A DNA stretch of 64,000 bases from assembly GCA_963744935.1 (NCBI GenBank), contig CAVUVM010000004.1:682001-746000 (forward strand), given 5' to 3'. Every line of letters begins with the position of its first letter. The first letter of the stretch is position 1. The position numbers and the translations under genes are program-made. Shown here piece by piece: positions 51,255 through 60,828 of the stretch. This DNA comes from Bog-473 sp963744935 (GTDB lineage: Bacteria; Actinomycetota; Acidimicrobiia; Acidimicrobiales; RAAP-2). The notes beneath the pieces were generated by a model. It worked only from the letters and a program-made list of their open reading frames with translations, had not been told where the DNA came from and ran no database searches.

Positions 51255-52847
51255 GTGGACCGACGAGCTTTTCTCGGCCAATTGGCCATCGTCGGCTCAT
51301 GCATCGCCGGAGGCACTGCCGCAGCGTGCTCACGGGAGAGTCCTACGCGGCAGAAGAACACCAACGCCACGGAATCCTCGGTGGTGCACGAGCACGGCAG
51401 CGGCGCACCGGATTGGAACAGGCTTGACGAGTCCCTTGACGGCGCTCTTCTCCGACCCCCTGACCCTGGCTATCTCGCTGCCGGCCATCTCTACAACTCT
51501 CTGTACACACCCGACTCGGCAGCGATCGCGCAATGTGCGTCGGTGAGCGATGTGCAACGTTGCATCGCTTTCACCCGCGAGCAGGACGTGGAGATGGCGG
51601 TTCGGTCAGGAGGCCATAGTTATGGTGCTTACTCCTCGGGCCCCGGGCTGGTCATTGACGTGTCCCCCATGCATGGCGTGTCAACGGCTACGACAGCCAC
51701 TCGGCAGGGTTCGCATTCCGGGGATTCGATCGTCTCGGTCGGTGCCGGCACCCGGCTGATCGAGGCGTATAGCCAGTTGTCGACCCAAGGGCTTTTGCTT
51801 CCTGGGGGCTCGTGTCCGACAGTAGGCATCGCGGGGCTGGCTCTCGGCGGGGGTATTGGTGTCTTCGCTCGGGCATATGGGCTGACGTGCGACCAGATGA
51901 GGAGCGTCACCGTCGTCACCGCCGATGGTGTGGCACACCAGTGCGGACCCGAGCGCAACGAAGACCTCTATTGGGCCTCGCGTGGCGGCGGGGGAGGAAA
52001 CTTTGGTGTGGTCACGGGCTTCGAGTTCCAGGTGTACCCCATCCCAGAGGCGATCACGCTCTTCACACTCGAGTGGCCCTGGGCCGCGGCTGCGAGCGTC
52101 ATCGACGCTTGGATCCGGTGGATTCCGCTGACGGCTCCCCAGCTGTGGGCAAACTGCCAGCTGTACAGCAGCGGGATCGTGGGGAACGGATCCGTCAAGG
52201 TCACTGGAGTGTTCACTGGCCCAGTCACCCAGTGCTCTGCCACGCTGGCGTCTCTGACCTCCGCCGTTGCAGCGGCGACCACCTATCGTTTCGTCGGCCC
52301 CGAGGACTACATGACGGCGACGATGATTGAAGGCGGATGTGAGGACGAAACGCTGGCCCAATGTGGCGCGCCTGTTCAATCGCCCTTCACCGCGAAATCC
52401 ACCTACCTTGCGGGCCCACTCCAGGAGCAGGCGATCAACGAGCTGGTGTCGTCCCTTTCGACACTACCGTCAACGTTGCCCGGTGCCGGCGGCGGAGTCG
52501 TCCTGGATGCGTACGGCGGCGCGATAAATCAGGTCAAGGCGAGCGACACCGCCTTCGTCCACCGGGACTCTGTGGCTTGTGCCCAATACCTCGTTACGTA
52601 TCCGACGGCCTCGCCGACGCCAAGCGCGATCCAGGCGGCGTCGGCATGGCTGGAAGATCTCGAGCGACTGTTCGCGCCCGTGGCACAGGGGTCATACCAG
52701 AACTACATCGACCCTAACCTGGCCGACTGGCCGCAGGCCTACTACGGAGCGAACCTGCCCCGCTTGCAGCGAGTGAAACGTAGATACGACCCCGACAATG
52801 TGTTCCACTTTGCGCAGTCGATCCGTCCGGCACCGGCCCTCTCTTAG
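51255..52847 (+). CDS. Tat-exported FAD-linked oxidase of the berberine-bridge type
   Basis: 530 residues from GTG 51255. The N-terminus has a twin-arginine motif (DRRAFLGQ), a hydrophobic stretch and a lipobox-like end (GGTAAAC), so export and lipid anchoring through the cysteine are likely. The FAD domain (residues about 85-270) has RSGGHSYGAYSSGPGLVIDV with the histidine used for covalent FAD, and GGSCPTVGIAGLALGGGIGV with the cysteine used for the second bond, so bicovalent flavin is predicted. The C-terminus (YQNYIDPNLADWPQAYYGAN) is the BBE substrate-domain tail. It would oxidise an alcohol, sugar or alkaloid-like substrate outside the cell. Confidence 0.9.
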   Translation: MDRRAFLGQLAIVGSCIAGGTAAACSRESPTRQKNTNATESSVVHEHGSGAPDWNRLDESLDGALLRPPDPGYLAAGHLYNSLYTPDSAAIAQCASVSDVQRCIAFTREQDVEMAVRSGGHSYGAYSSGPGLVIDVSPMHGVSTATTATRQGSHSGDSIVSVGAGTRLIEAYSQLSTQGLLLPGGSCPTVGIAGLALGGGIGVFARAYGLTCDQMRSVTVVTADGVAHQCGPERNEDLYWASRGGGGGNFGVVTGFEFQVYPIPEAITLFTLEWPWAAAASVIDAWIRWIPLTAPQLWANCQLYSSGIVGNGSVKVTGVFTGPVTQCSATLASLTSAVAAATTYRFVGPEDYMTATMIEGGCEDETLAQCGAPVQSPFTAKSTYLAGPLQEQAINELVSSLSTLPSTLPGAGGGVVLDAYGGAINQVKASDTAFVHRDSVACAQYLVTYPTASPTPSAIQAASAWLEDLERLFAPVAQGSYQNYIDPNLADWPQAYYGANLPRLQRVKRRYDPDNVFHFAQSIRPAPALS

Positions 52848-53239
52848 GGTGGCCCCGGCACCGCCGTCGGATGTGTCGGTTGGTAAAGACCGACCTGGCT
52901 TCCGCCCGGGAGTTGAATCTTCGTGACCAAACCCCACCTGGCCTCTTCGACTTCCGAAGTCCGAACGCCTTTTTCTGTCAGGGTGGCTCTCTCGGCATGG
53001 AGATCGTCGCACATGAGATACAACTCGTGCCCCACGACCTGTTCTGCAGGGTGTACGGCCAACTCTGATGGCGGCAGTGCAAAGATCAGCCAGTCGTGAC
53101 CGGCATCCACCGATGGGCACTCAAGTACGTCCCTGAAGAAGGCCCGGTCAGCCGAGACATCGTTGCTGAAGACAATCACATGGGCACCGAAGATCATGAA
53201 CTGCACTCCTACTGGAATCGGCTCGTCTGAGCCTGCCAC
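52844..53239 (-). CDS. VOC (glyoxalase/bleomycin resistance) superfamily protein
   Basis: 131 residues; a start at the later ATG 53197 would remove a 14-residue leader. It has one VOC module: HVIVFSNDVSADRAFFRDVL (first strand and helix), VVGHELYLMCDDLHAERATL, and the last strands WGLVTKIQLPGGSQVGLYQP with GLY-Q in the metal-ligand strand. VOC proteins range from isomerases to dioxygenases and binding proteins; no specific activity can be named. It converges on the oxidase gene, overlapping its stop by four bases. Confidence 0.8.
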   Translation of the reverse strand: MAGSDEPIPVGVQFMIFGAHVIVFSNDVSADRAFFRDVLECPSVDAGHDWLIFALPPSELAVHPAEQVVGHELYLMCDDLHAERATLTEKGVRTSEVEEARWGLVTKIQLPGGSQVGLYQPTHPTAVPGPP

Positions 53240-53332
53240 GCGCTAAGGGGCACCCTTTGAACATTCGGCGAACTCACCTCGGACATCCGCAGCGAGTGCA
53301 TCGCCGGATCCTCGCTTGGTAGACCACCGCCC

Positions 53333-53827
53333 ATGGGACTTGTCGTTGCCGTAGACGATCCCCGTCGTGACGACATTCAGGTCGTGTTGGAGCAGCATCT
53401 GGCGTTTTCACGGATGGTTACTCCGGCCCCAGGTGTTCATGCCTTGCCACTCGAGGGTTTGCTCGACCCCGCCACCACCTTCTTCAGCGCACGGCTCGAC
53501 GGGAAACTCGTCGGGGTCGGGGCTCTCAAACAACTCGACGAGACTCACGCCGAACTGAAGTCCATGCACACCGTTGAGGCCGCGAGGCGCCGAGGAGTCG
53601 GACGGGCTCTGGTCGAGCATCTCCTTTCGGTCGCCGCTCATCGGAATTACCGTCGGGTGAGTCTCGAGACCGGCTCCATGGAGGCATTCGCACCAGCTCG
53701 CTCACTCTACGCAGAGCTCGGTTTCAAGCCGTGTCAGCCATTTGGACAGTACGTGGGCAGTCCGACCAGCGTATGCATGACCCTTGAACTCCGCTCTGGA
53801 GCCGGTGCCGGGCAGACCGGTGGGTGA
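53333..53827 (+). CDS. GNAT family N-acetyltransferase
   Basis: 164 residues with the acetyl-CoA-binding motif A clear: ELKSMHTVEAARRRGVGRAL (the RRRGVGRAL stretch is the Q/RxxGxG/A loop), then LLSVAAHRNYRRVSLETGSM and ARSLYAELGFKPCQPFGQYV at the C-terminus. It resembles the PhnO/YafP-like small acetyltransferases. The 3' end overlaps the truncated TMEM175 gene on the other strand. Acceptor unknown. Confidence 0.88.
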   Translation: MGLVVAVDDPRRDDIQVVLEQHLAFSRMVTPAPGVHALPLEGLLDPATTFFSARLDGKLVGVGALKQLDETHAELKSMHTVEAARRRGVGRALVEHLLSVAAHRNYRRVSLETGSMEAFAPARSLYAELGFKPCQPFGQYVGSPTSVCMTLELRSGAGAGQTGG

Positions 53828-54112
53828 CACAGCCGCCGTCCGCTTGAATGAGTAGATGACCAGCGCCACGTTGATCAAGAGGAAGAGGCGGTCGACCCTT
53901 CGGACCTGAGTAAACACCGTGTGGTGATTGATCCAGATGATGCCGATCGTGAGGAAGCTCACGGCATAGGCGACGTAACTGGGCCAGTTATGAACTAGCC
54001 GAGCTCCAAGTTCGCCCGGGCCCACCCGAACGTCAAGGATGAGCAGGGTTGCCGCAAGGGCAAAGACGCCGTCGCTGAATGTCTCGAGCCGCGAGGAGGA
54101 CATTGTCGACAT
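53702..54112 (-). pseudogene. truncated TMEM175-family potassium channel gene
   Basis: 136 residues. The first 85 match the bacterial TMEM175/DUF1211 half: RLETFSDGVFALAATLLILD (the RxxxFSDG selectivity-filter helix) and YAVSFLTIGIIWINHHTVFT. Bacterial members continue for about 100 more residues with further membrane helices. Here the homology stops after LLINVALVIYSF near 53845, and the tail is unrelated sequence antisense to the end of the acetyltransferase gene. I read it as a gene cut by a deletion or junction. A short functional form cannot be excluded. Confidence 0.65.
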
Positions 54113-54356
54113 CGTGGTCGGGTTCTCCGAGGGGGTCGTTCTGAGAAGGTCTTAGGGCAAGGAGCTTATTCGATGCCCACCGAATGAGCAGTGCGCGAAC
54201 CGAGAGGCTTGTTCGTCCGCACCGAGCAAAGAAACGAGAGTACCGACTCGCCGCCCTCGTAAATGTAGCGCGCAGCCGGCGCTTGCAGCAAGGCCCCGAG
54301 GGCTGCGCAGAATCTCCCGCCCGAACCAGAACCCGGACAAGAGGAAGGGGTGGCGT

Positions 54357-55814
54357 ATGGCGAAGCACGCGGTAGTGATCGCCGGAGGTGGTCCGACGGG
54401 GATGATGCTCGCGGCCGAGCTGGCGTTGGCGAACGTCGACGTCGCGATCGTCGAGCGGCGTCCAAATCACGTGCTCATCGGCTCACGGGCGGGCGGATTT
54501 CATTCGCGAACGATCGAGGTGTTGGATCAACGTGGGGTCGCTGATCGGTTCCTCGCGGAGGGCCAAGTGGCGCAGGCCGCGATGATCGGCACGGCCGTCT
54601 TGGACATGAGCGACTTCCCGACGCGTCATCCGTATTCGCTCGGGATCTGGCAGAACCAGATCGAGAGGATCATGGCCGCCTGGATCGCCGAGCTGCCGGT
54701 GCTGATCCACTACGGACGTGAGGTGACGGGCTTCTCGCAGGACGACACGGGCGTCGATGTCGAGATGTCCGGCGGCGACTCGATGCGGGCGCAATATGTC
54801 GTCGGATGCGACGGAGGACGCAGCGTGACCCGTAGGGCCGCCGGCATCGAGTTCCCAGGGTGGGATCCGACGAGGAGCAACCTAATCGCCGAGGTCGAGG
54901 TAACAGAGGAACCGCCGCGGGGCATTCGTCACGACGAGACAGGCATCCACGCCCTCCACAGGTTGGAGGACGGGCGGACGGTGAGGGTCGTCGTGACCGA
55001 GCAACAGCTGCGGCCGAGCAGCGAGCCCACACTGCGCGATCTGAGTGAGACGCTCATCACCGTGTACGGCACCGACTTCGGGGTCCACAGCCCCACCTGG
55101 ATCTCGAGGTTCACCGACATGACACGTCAAGCGGCGGTCTACCGCGCAGGTCGGGTGCTCCTCGCCGGCGACTCGGCACACGTGCACTACCCCGCGGGCG
55201 GACAGGGCCTCAGCCTTGGTGTCCAGGATGCGGTGAATCTGGGGTGGAAACTGGCTCAGGTGGTCAAGGGGACCTCCCCGGCGAGCCTGTTGGATTCCTA
55301 TCAAGACGAGCGCCACCCAGTCGCTGCCCGCGGACTTCGGCACACGATGGCTCAGGGCGTGCTGCAGCGCCCGGACGAGCGCATCAAGGCCCTGGTCGAC
55401 ATGGTGTCGGAACTGGTGGCCATGGATGAACCTCGCAAACGGCTCGCTGGGCTTATCTCCGGGCTGGACATTCATTACGAACTCGGCGAAGGCCACCCTC
55501 TGCTCGGACGGCGCATGCCCGATCTTGACATCGTGACCGCCGACGGCTCCTTGCGGGTCTTCACCATGCTGCACGACGCCAAACCGGTGCTGCTCAACCT
55601 CGGAGAGCCCGGCGGCCTTGACATCGCTCCATGGGCTGATCGGGTCCAGCTGATCAATGCCGCATACACCGGACCCTGGGAACTTCCGGTCCTTGGCCCG
55701 GTGACCGCTCCGCCTGCCGTGTTGATCCGGCCCGACGGATATGTCGCATGGGTGGGAGACGGTACAGCTACCGGATTGCGCGACGCGTTGACTACTTGGT
55801 TCGGAAGACCATGA
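54357..55814 (+). CDS. FAD-dependent aromatic monooxygenase
   Basis: 485 residues, class A flavin monooxygenase. GxGxxG FAD motif in VVIAGGGPTGMMLAAELALA at residues 5-24, the DG motif YVVGCDGGRSVTRRAAGI near 145-160, and the GD motif VLLAGDSAHVHYPAGGQGLS near 265-285. The C-terminal 100 residues (LLGRRMPDLDIVTADGSLRV) form the thioredoxin-like domain seen in polyketide and phenol hydroxylases and rifampicin monooxygenase. AGGAAGG lies before the ATG. It probably hydroxylates an aromatic or polyketide compound with NADPH and oxygen; the substrate is unknown. Confidence 0.9.
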   Translation: MAKHAVVIAGGGPTGMMLAAELALANVDVAIVERRPNHVLIGSRAGGFHSRTIEVLDQRGVADRFLAEGQVAQAAMIGTAVLDMSDFPTRHPYSLGIWQNQIERIMAAWIAELPVLIHYGREVTGFSQDDTGVDVEMSGGDSMRAQYVVGCDGGRSVTRRAAGIEFPGWDPTRSNLIAEVEVTEEPPRGIRHDETGIHALHRLEDGRTVRVVVTEQQLRPSSEPTLRDLSETLITVYGTDFGVHSPTWISRFTDMTRQAAVYRAGRVLLAGDSAHVHYPAGGQGLSLGVQDAVNLGWKLAQVVKGTSPASLLDSYQDERHPVAARGLRHTMAQGVLQRPDERIKALVDMVSELVAMDEPRKRLAGLISGLDIHYELGEGHPLLGRRMPDLDIVTADGSLRVFTMLHDAKPVLLNLGEPGGLDIAPWADRVQLINAAYTGPWELPVLGPVTAPPAVLIRPDGYVAWVGDGTATGLRDALTTWFGRP

Positions 55815-56061
55815 CCAACGGGATCCCCGCCACATTCGACCGCACCATTTCGAACCTTGCAGGGACTTCTTGCCCCGAGACGAGCCGTCCCTGTTCGACC
55901 CTGACTGCGAGCCGGTGGCGGGCGACTCCGTTCACTCATTGTGAAACGCTCGGCGGAGCCAGACACGTCGGCCACAGGTCGAGCGCCTTCATTCGTCCCG
56001 ATGTCGCTGCCTCCGCGTGCCTGCGCTTGGCGCAATGGAAGGGCTCTGCAATGGTGGGTGG

Positions 56062-58137
56062 GTGAACACCGTCGTCGTGTCATCCGGGGGCGCCGGCTAC
56101 GGATTCTTCGTCGACGACCAGGGTCGTCTACGCCAGGCCGGGTTCGGGCCCGAGATCGAAACCCACATGCAGCAGCTCCCAGACGGGATACCGCCGGCGC
56201 TCTACCCCCTGGCCTATCCCGCGTACGACGAGGAGCCGACCCGGGCGCCCGCGTTGCGCGTCACGCATAGTGACGGCACCACGACCACTCGGCCGAAGGT
56301 GGAGGACGTCCGGGCGGTCGGCTCTCGGACCGACATCCTCCTCGTCGACCCCGACTGCTCGCTCGAGCTCACGCTGTCGTTCTGCGTAGAGGACCACGGG
56401 GTGCTGCGCCAGTGGGCCAGCATCACCAACCGGCAGCGCGGTGCGGTCACTCTCCACGAGGTCGCCGCGGCCTCACCTCTGCTCGCCACTCCCGCGCCCT
56501 ACCTGACCCACTTCGGCGGGGGTGACTGGGCCGCCGAGTGGACCACGACCACCGAGGCCCTGACCCCGGGGACCAAGATCGTCGAGTCGCGCGGCGGCGT
56601 GCAACCGCACCTGCGGTCCTGCCCCTTCTTCCTGCTCGCACCCGAGGGGTCGGCAGAGGAGTCAGCCGGTACCGTCCTTGCCGGCGCGCTGGCCTGGGGT
56701 GGCAACATCCGTTTTGCCTTCGAGCGGACGACGACCCCTGCGGTCCGGGTCTGGTGCGGACACAATCCGGCGTCATCCGAGTACGTGCTCGACCCGGATG
56801 CCACTTTCGCCACCCCCGAGCAGATCTGGATGTGGTCGACCGAGGGTATGGGCCCTCTGACGCGCCGCTTCCATCGCTGGGTCCGTGCCCACGCCGTGCG
56901 GGACGGCGACAACCTGCGGCCGATCGTGGTGAACAACTGGGAGGCCACCTCCTTCTCGTTCGACACGGACCGGCTCTTAGGGCTCGTCGACCACACCGCA
57001 GACTTGGGCGCTGAGCTCTTCCTGCTCGACGACGGCTGGTTCGGCAAGAGCCATCCCCGCGACGACGACACGGCGGGGCTCGGTGACTGGGAGGTTGACG
57101 AGGCCAAGCTTCCCGGCGGCCTCGGTCCTGTCATTGCCCGAGCGCAGGCTCGTGGCGTCGGATTCGGGCTGTGGGTGGAACCCGAGATGGTGAACCCCGA
57201 TTCGACCCTCTATGACGAGCATCCGGACTGGATAGTCCGCCAACCGGCCCGGCACCCGCGCCGATGGCGCCACCAGCTCGTCCTCGACGTCCTCCAACCA
57301 GCCGTCGCCGAATTCGTCTGTGCTGTGGTGGACCGCGTCCTGGTGGAGAACCCCGGCATCAGCTACCTCAAGTGGGACGCCAACAGGCCGCTGACCGACC
57401 CCGGGTCCCCCACACTGGCCACCGACCGGCAGGCCAACTACTGGGTTGACCACCCCCGGTCCACGTGGCGCCTGATGGAGGCCGTCGCCGAGCGCCACCC
57501 GGAGCAGATGCTCATGCTGTGCGCCTCAGGCGGGGGGCGGGTCGACCTCGGGTCATTGCGCTGGTTCCACGAGGTCTGGCTCTCGGACAACACCGATCCC
57601 GTTGATCGGGTGCGGATGCAATGGGCCGCGTCGCATTTCCTGCCGGCCAGCGTGGTCGGCGCGCACGTCACCCGAGAAGGAGACCGGCCCGTGGCCTTCG
57701 GGTGTGCCGTGGCGATGAGCGCGCGGTTCGGCTTCGACATCGACTTTGCGGGTATGACCGACGACGAGCTGGGCGTCTGCCGCCGCGCGATAGCGCTGTA
57801 CCGAGACGTCCGGCCGCTCGTCCAACAGGGCGAACTGTGGCGGCTGGTCCCACCAGATGAGCGCGCCGCCCTCAGTTACGTGTCCGCAGACGGCCGCCGG
57901 GCGGTCCTCTTCGCCTTCCAACTCACCGCGCGCACGAACGATACGGGCCCGCTGCGCCCTCGAGGGCTCGACCCGGACCGGACGTACGAGGTCATCGCGG
58001 TCGATCTGGCAGCCGGCCCCGATCCGACCCGGACCAACGGAGAGCGACGACTAGGCGCGGCGCTCATGGAAGAGGGTCAGGAGTGGCCCCTGTCTGAGCC
58101 CTGCACTGCCCGCATACTGGTGCTCCAGTCCGCGTAA
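56062..58137 (+). CDS. alpha-galactosidase, glycoside hydrolase family 36
   Basis: 691 residues from GTG 56062; an ATG at 56035 is also possible but no good ribosome site marks either. The N-terminal beta-sandwich is followed by the GH36 barrel: LFLLDDGWFGKSHPRDDDTA, GFGLWVEPEMVNPDSTLY, the nucleophile Asp439 in YLKWDANRP, and the acid/base Asp509 in LSDNTDPVDR after CASGGGRVDLGSLRWF. A C-terminal beta domain closes the protein. No signal peptide is visible, so it is probably cytoplasmic. It removes alpha-1,6-linked galactose from oligosaccharides such as raffinose. Confidence 0.93.
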   Translation: MNTVVVSSGGAGYGFFVDDQGRLRQAGFGPEIETHMQQLPDGIPPALYPLAYPAYDEEPTRAPALRVTHSDGTTTTRPKVEDVRAVGSRTDILLVDPDCSLELTLSFCVEDHGVLRQWASITNRQRGAVTLHEVAAASPLLATPAPYLTHFGGGDWAAEWTTTTEALTPGTKIVESRGGVQPHLRSCPFFLLAPEGSAEESAGTVLAGALAWGGNIRFAFERTTTPAVRVWCGHNPASSEYVLDPDATFATPEQIWMWSTEGMGPLTRRFHRWVRAHAVRDGDNLRPIVVNNWEATSFSFDTDRLLGLVDHTADLGAELFLLDDGWFGKSHPRDDDTAGLGDWEVDEAKLPGGLGPVIARAQARGVGFGLWVEPEMVNPDSTLYDEHPDWIVRQPARHPRRWRHQLVLDVLQPAVAEFVCAVVDRVLVENPGISYLKWDANRPLTDPGSPTLATDRQANYWVDHPRSTWRLMEAVAERHPEQMLMLCASGGGRVDLGSLRWFHEVWLSDNTDPVDRVRMQWAASHFLPASVVGAHVTREGDRPVAFGCAVAMSARFGFDIDFAGMTDDELGVCRRAIALYRDVRPLVQQGELWRLVPPDERAALSYVSADGRRAVLFAFQLTARTNDTGPLRPRGLDPDRTYEVIAVDLAAGPDPTRTNGERRLGAALMEEGQEWPLSEPCTARILVLQSA

Positions 58138-58266
58138 GCAGCCCGCGCGCTCGCGCGTGCCGCCACGCGGGCGATGTCGGCCGCCTAACCCAGTGTTTCG
58201 CTGGTCGAGTTGTGGTCCTGACGAGTCACAGTCGCGGCGCACGGCCCTGGTGCTCTCCCGACACCA

Positions 58267-59715
58267 TCATCCATTTCCGGGCAGCGGCGTCCAGTTCTGC
58301 TCGACGACCCAGCACACGCCAGCCGGGGGCGACCCAACCGGACCGTGCTTGCAGAGGGTCGTCGGTGGGTGATTGTCATGGACTTCGACCACCCGGTACT
58401 CCGTCGGGCCATAGAACTTGTCCGGTCCGTAGGACAGCACAGGAGAGTAACCGCCCGGAAAATTCGTGACGCGCGACATTGCCTCAACGAACGTCCGCCG
58501 ATTGAGGTTCTTCCCGGCCATGGTCGCCGCCTGGGCGAACAGGCGGATCTCTTGACACCAGCCCTGAACCGGCCCTTGCTCTTCAATGTCGTCATTGATG
58601 TTGCCCTTGGGAATCTGCGGGTAGGCCTTGTGCCACACATCCCAGCAGCTCCGCACCCCCGGGTCGTATCCTCCCTGTGCCTCAGGGACCGGAAGGTCGA
58701 TGCCACCGAGCGTCTCTGCCGTGACACCCTCCTGATTGTTGAGCGCCTTCTCATAGGGAATCGGAATCAGTCCGAGCGCAATCTCAATTTCGGACTGGTA
58801 ATCGCTGAGGAGGAGCTTGGGGAAGTAGTCCTGTGAAGTCTCGGCGCCGATGAACGGGGTGAAGGCGTTGTCGGGCAACAAAGGAATCACCGATTGGATC
58901 CCGGCCGCCTTGAGCCGCTCGACCGCCAGCGTGACGGTCGAATCGGTAGTGGCGGTCTCATCAATGTCTGCCGCGACTTCGACCACCTGAGGGACCACAC
59001 CAATCTTCTTCAGGTCCGGCAAGAGGTAGGACTTGAGCGCGCCTTGGTCACTGGCCTGGTCCGAGACCACGACACCGACCTTCTTCCCGTGACCGAGGCG
59101 ACCCGAGCTGAGGCCCCAGCGCACAGTGGCCGCGAGGATGGGCGCGTCATCGGCCCCCGTCCACCACAAGTACGGAGAGCCGAGATCCGTCCAGTTGGTG
59201 GTCGTGGTCCACTGGGAGAGCATCGGCGTCTGGCCTTCTCGGGTGATGCAGAGCTCATTGGTCCCTTCGAATGTGCCGAGCCCGTCTACGACGGCGAAGA
59301 CGGGCGGGTTGCCCTGGGTCCACTGCTTGCAGAGCGCTCGTTCCTCGTCCACGTTGGTCGGGTCGAAGCTCACGATCATCGGGTTGATCTTTCGACCGTG
59401 TATGCCCCCGGCATCGTTGATCTCGTTCACGAATAGGTGGATCGCCTTCGTCTGCTCGCCGTACTCGGCATCCGACTCGATCTCGAACTCCCCCTCGATG
59501 CTGGTGAACGAGATGATCGGAAAGACCACGTTGATGGCGTCTGCCGTGACACCCCGTGCGCTCGTGCTTGCCTCGGTGACGGGGGTCGGTGCAGCGGTGG
59601 CACCCGACGGCGCTGCGAGGCCCAACGCCACCGTGCTCCCAAGGACGGTGAGAGCCCCTCCGGCTCTCAGCAGCCTTCGCCTTGCACCCGATTTCCTCCA
59701 GCGTCGCATCGCCAT
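58267..59715 (-). CDS. ABC transporter substrate-binding protein, type I periplasmic fold
   Basis: 482 residues with a long basic and hydrophobic export signal (RRWRKSGARRRLLRAGGALT, then LGSTVALGLAAPSGATAAP). The mature protein shows the LivJ-like fold: FVNEINDAGGIHGRKINPMI, GTFEGTNELCITREGQTPML and VERLKAAGIQSVIPLLPDNA. It is the third such binding protein in the window and stands alone, without permease genes on either side. The ligand is unknown; similar proteins bind amino acids, amides or small aromatics. Confidence 0.85.
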   Translation of the reverse strand: MAMRRWRKSGARRRLLRAGGALTVLGSTVALGLAAPSGATAAPTPVTEASTSARGVTADAINVVFPIISFTSIEGEFEIESDAEYGEQTKAIHLFVNEINDAGGIHGRKINPMIVSFDPTNVDEERALCKQWTQGNPPVFAVVDGLGTFEGTNELCITREGQTPMLSQWTTTTNWTDLGSPYLWWTGADDAPILAATVRWGLSSGRLGHGKKVGVVVSDQASDQGALKSYLLPDLKKIGVVPQVVEVAADIDETATTDSTVTLAVERLKAAGIQSVIPLLPDNAFTPFIGAETSQDYFPKLLLSDYQSEIEIALGLIPIPYEKALNNQEGVTAETLGGIDLPVPEAQGGYDPGVRSCWDVWHKAYPQIPKGNINDDIEEQGPVQGWCQEIRLFAQAATMAGKNLNRRTFVEAMSRVTNFPGGYSPVLSYGPDKFYGPTEYRVVEVHDNHPPTTLCKHGPVGSPPAGVCWVVEQNWTPLPGNG

Positions 59716-60828
59716 CTCCCCTTGTGCGCCGTTCGAACCGGGCAGCCCGGGAAAGGGTATCGCCGGTAGAACAGGTGCGCTGGTCAGAACAGCCAGCTAT
59801 CGCTCGCGCCGAGAGAAACGCAGGCGATCACGATGAGCCGCTGATGATCTCCTCGCGAGGGACGGCTGAAAGCGTTAGCTCGGACAGTTACGTGAGCTTG
59901 AGATACTCAAGACGGAAGTTCTGTGCCTGCTTGCTCCGCCACCATGTATGGATACCGCCATCTCCGCACGCGCGAGAGCGCTCTCGAGGTCGCCCCCCCA
60001 GGGGGGGCAAACGACGTCGTTGTGGGATCTAGGCCAATCCGGGAGCCGACTCGCAACCTCTTGGAGAACCCAAGCGCTACCGTCGGAGTCGCTAAACGAA
60101 GCGAAGGAGTCGTAGCTGGCGTGATCGGGTGCTGATCCGCTCACGCGTTCGAAAACGCCGTTTCTGCATCTTTGAATCGACACGCTGTTCCTGTTGCGCA
60201 GTGGTGCATCGCGCTCGATTTCGACCCCTCTCCTCGCGAGCATCGCTTCGCGAAGCTCGCGATGGCTGCAAAGGGTGCTCCGGCGAGTGGTACGCCATTC
60301 ATCACTTTTTCAGAGCGGAGGAGATGATGGCGCTGGCTTGCGAAGTCACTCTTCAGACGTCGCGCACGTGTCTGCTGAGCCACTTTCCGAGCTCTACGTC
60401 CTAGACAGAACGGATGGACTTCGGCCGCCGCGCAATGCGGAGGAGCCGCTTGTAGACAGGAAGTGATTTGTGAAGTCAAGGGGCCGATCTGCACACTTCA
60501 GTTCACGGCACGGACGATGCGATCCACCTCGAGAAAGTGACCGGGCGCGTCCAGCCAGGAGACCTGAGAAATATCACACCTGGTCAGAGTTGCTCTCGCA
60601 AGCCATCCGATTTGTCCTTGTCCGTTCCATTTGACCGAGTAGACCCGACGCCGTGCTTCCCAGGGCGGGATACGGCCCAACAACCCCCGGGGACAAATGT
60701 TTTCTGGGGCGGCTACGCCAAGCTGGTCCATTTGGTAGTCGTAGCCTCTGCACTCGGCAGACGTTGTGCCCACGCCCACGGGCTGAGCATCCGTTCCGGG
60801 CACGCACCGACCTGCAACCATTGTGTAG
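59716..60828. other. 1.1-kb intergenic region without recognisable genes
   Basis: The open frames here on both strands are short, cysteine/arginine-rich and unlike proteins. The stretch includes two perfect palindromes (59973-59986 and 59992-60008). It should contain the divergent promoters of the binding protein and the secreted repeat protein. It is also less GC-biased than the flanks. Confidence 0.55.
59973..60008. repeat. two adjacent perfect palindromes
   Basis: CGAGAGCGCTCTCG at 59973-59986 is a 14-base perfect palindrome. Five bases later GCCCCCCC (59992-59999) and GGGGGGGC (60001-60008) form an 8-base inverted repeat around a single A. The first could be an operator; the second, being homopolymeric, may be error-prone sequence. 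Confidence 0.5.

Noticed and set aside
60129..60494. Short open frames on both strands in the 60.1-60.5 kb stretch
   Set aside because: Cysteine- and arginine-rich, no ribosome-binding site, no recognisable features.
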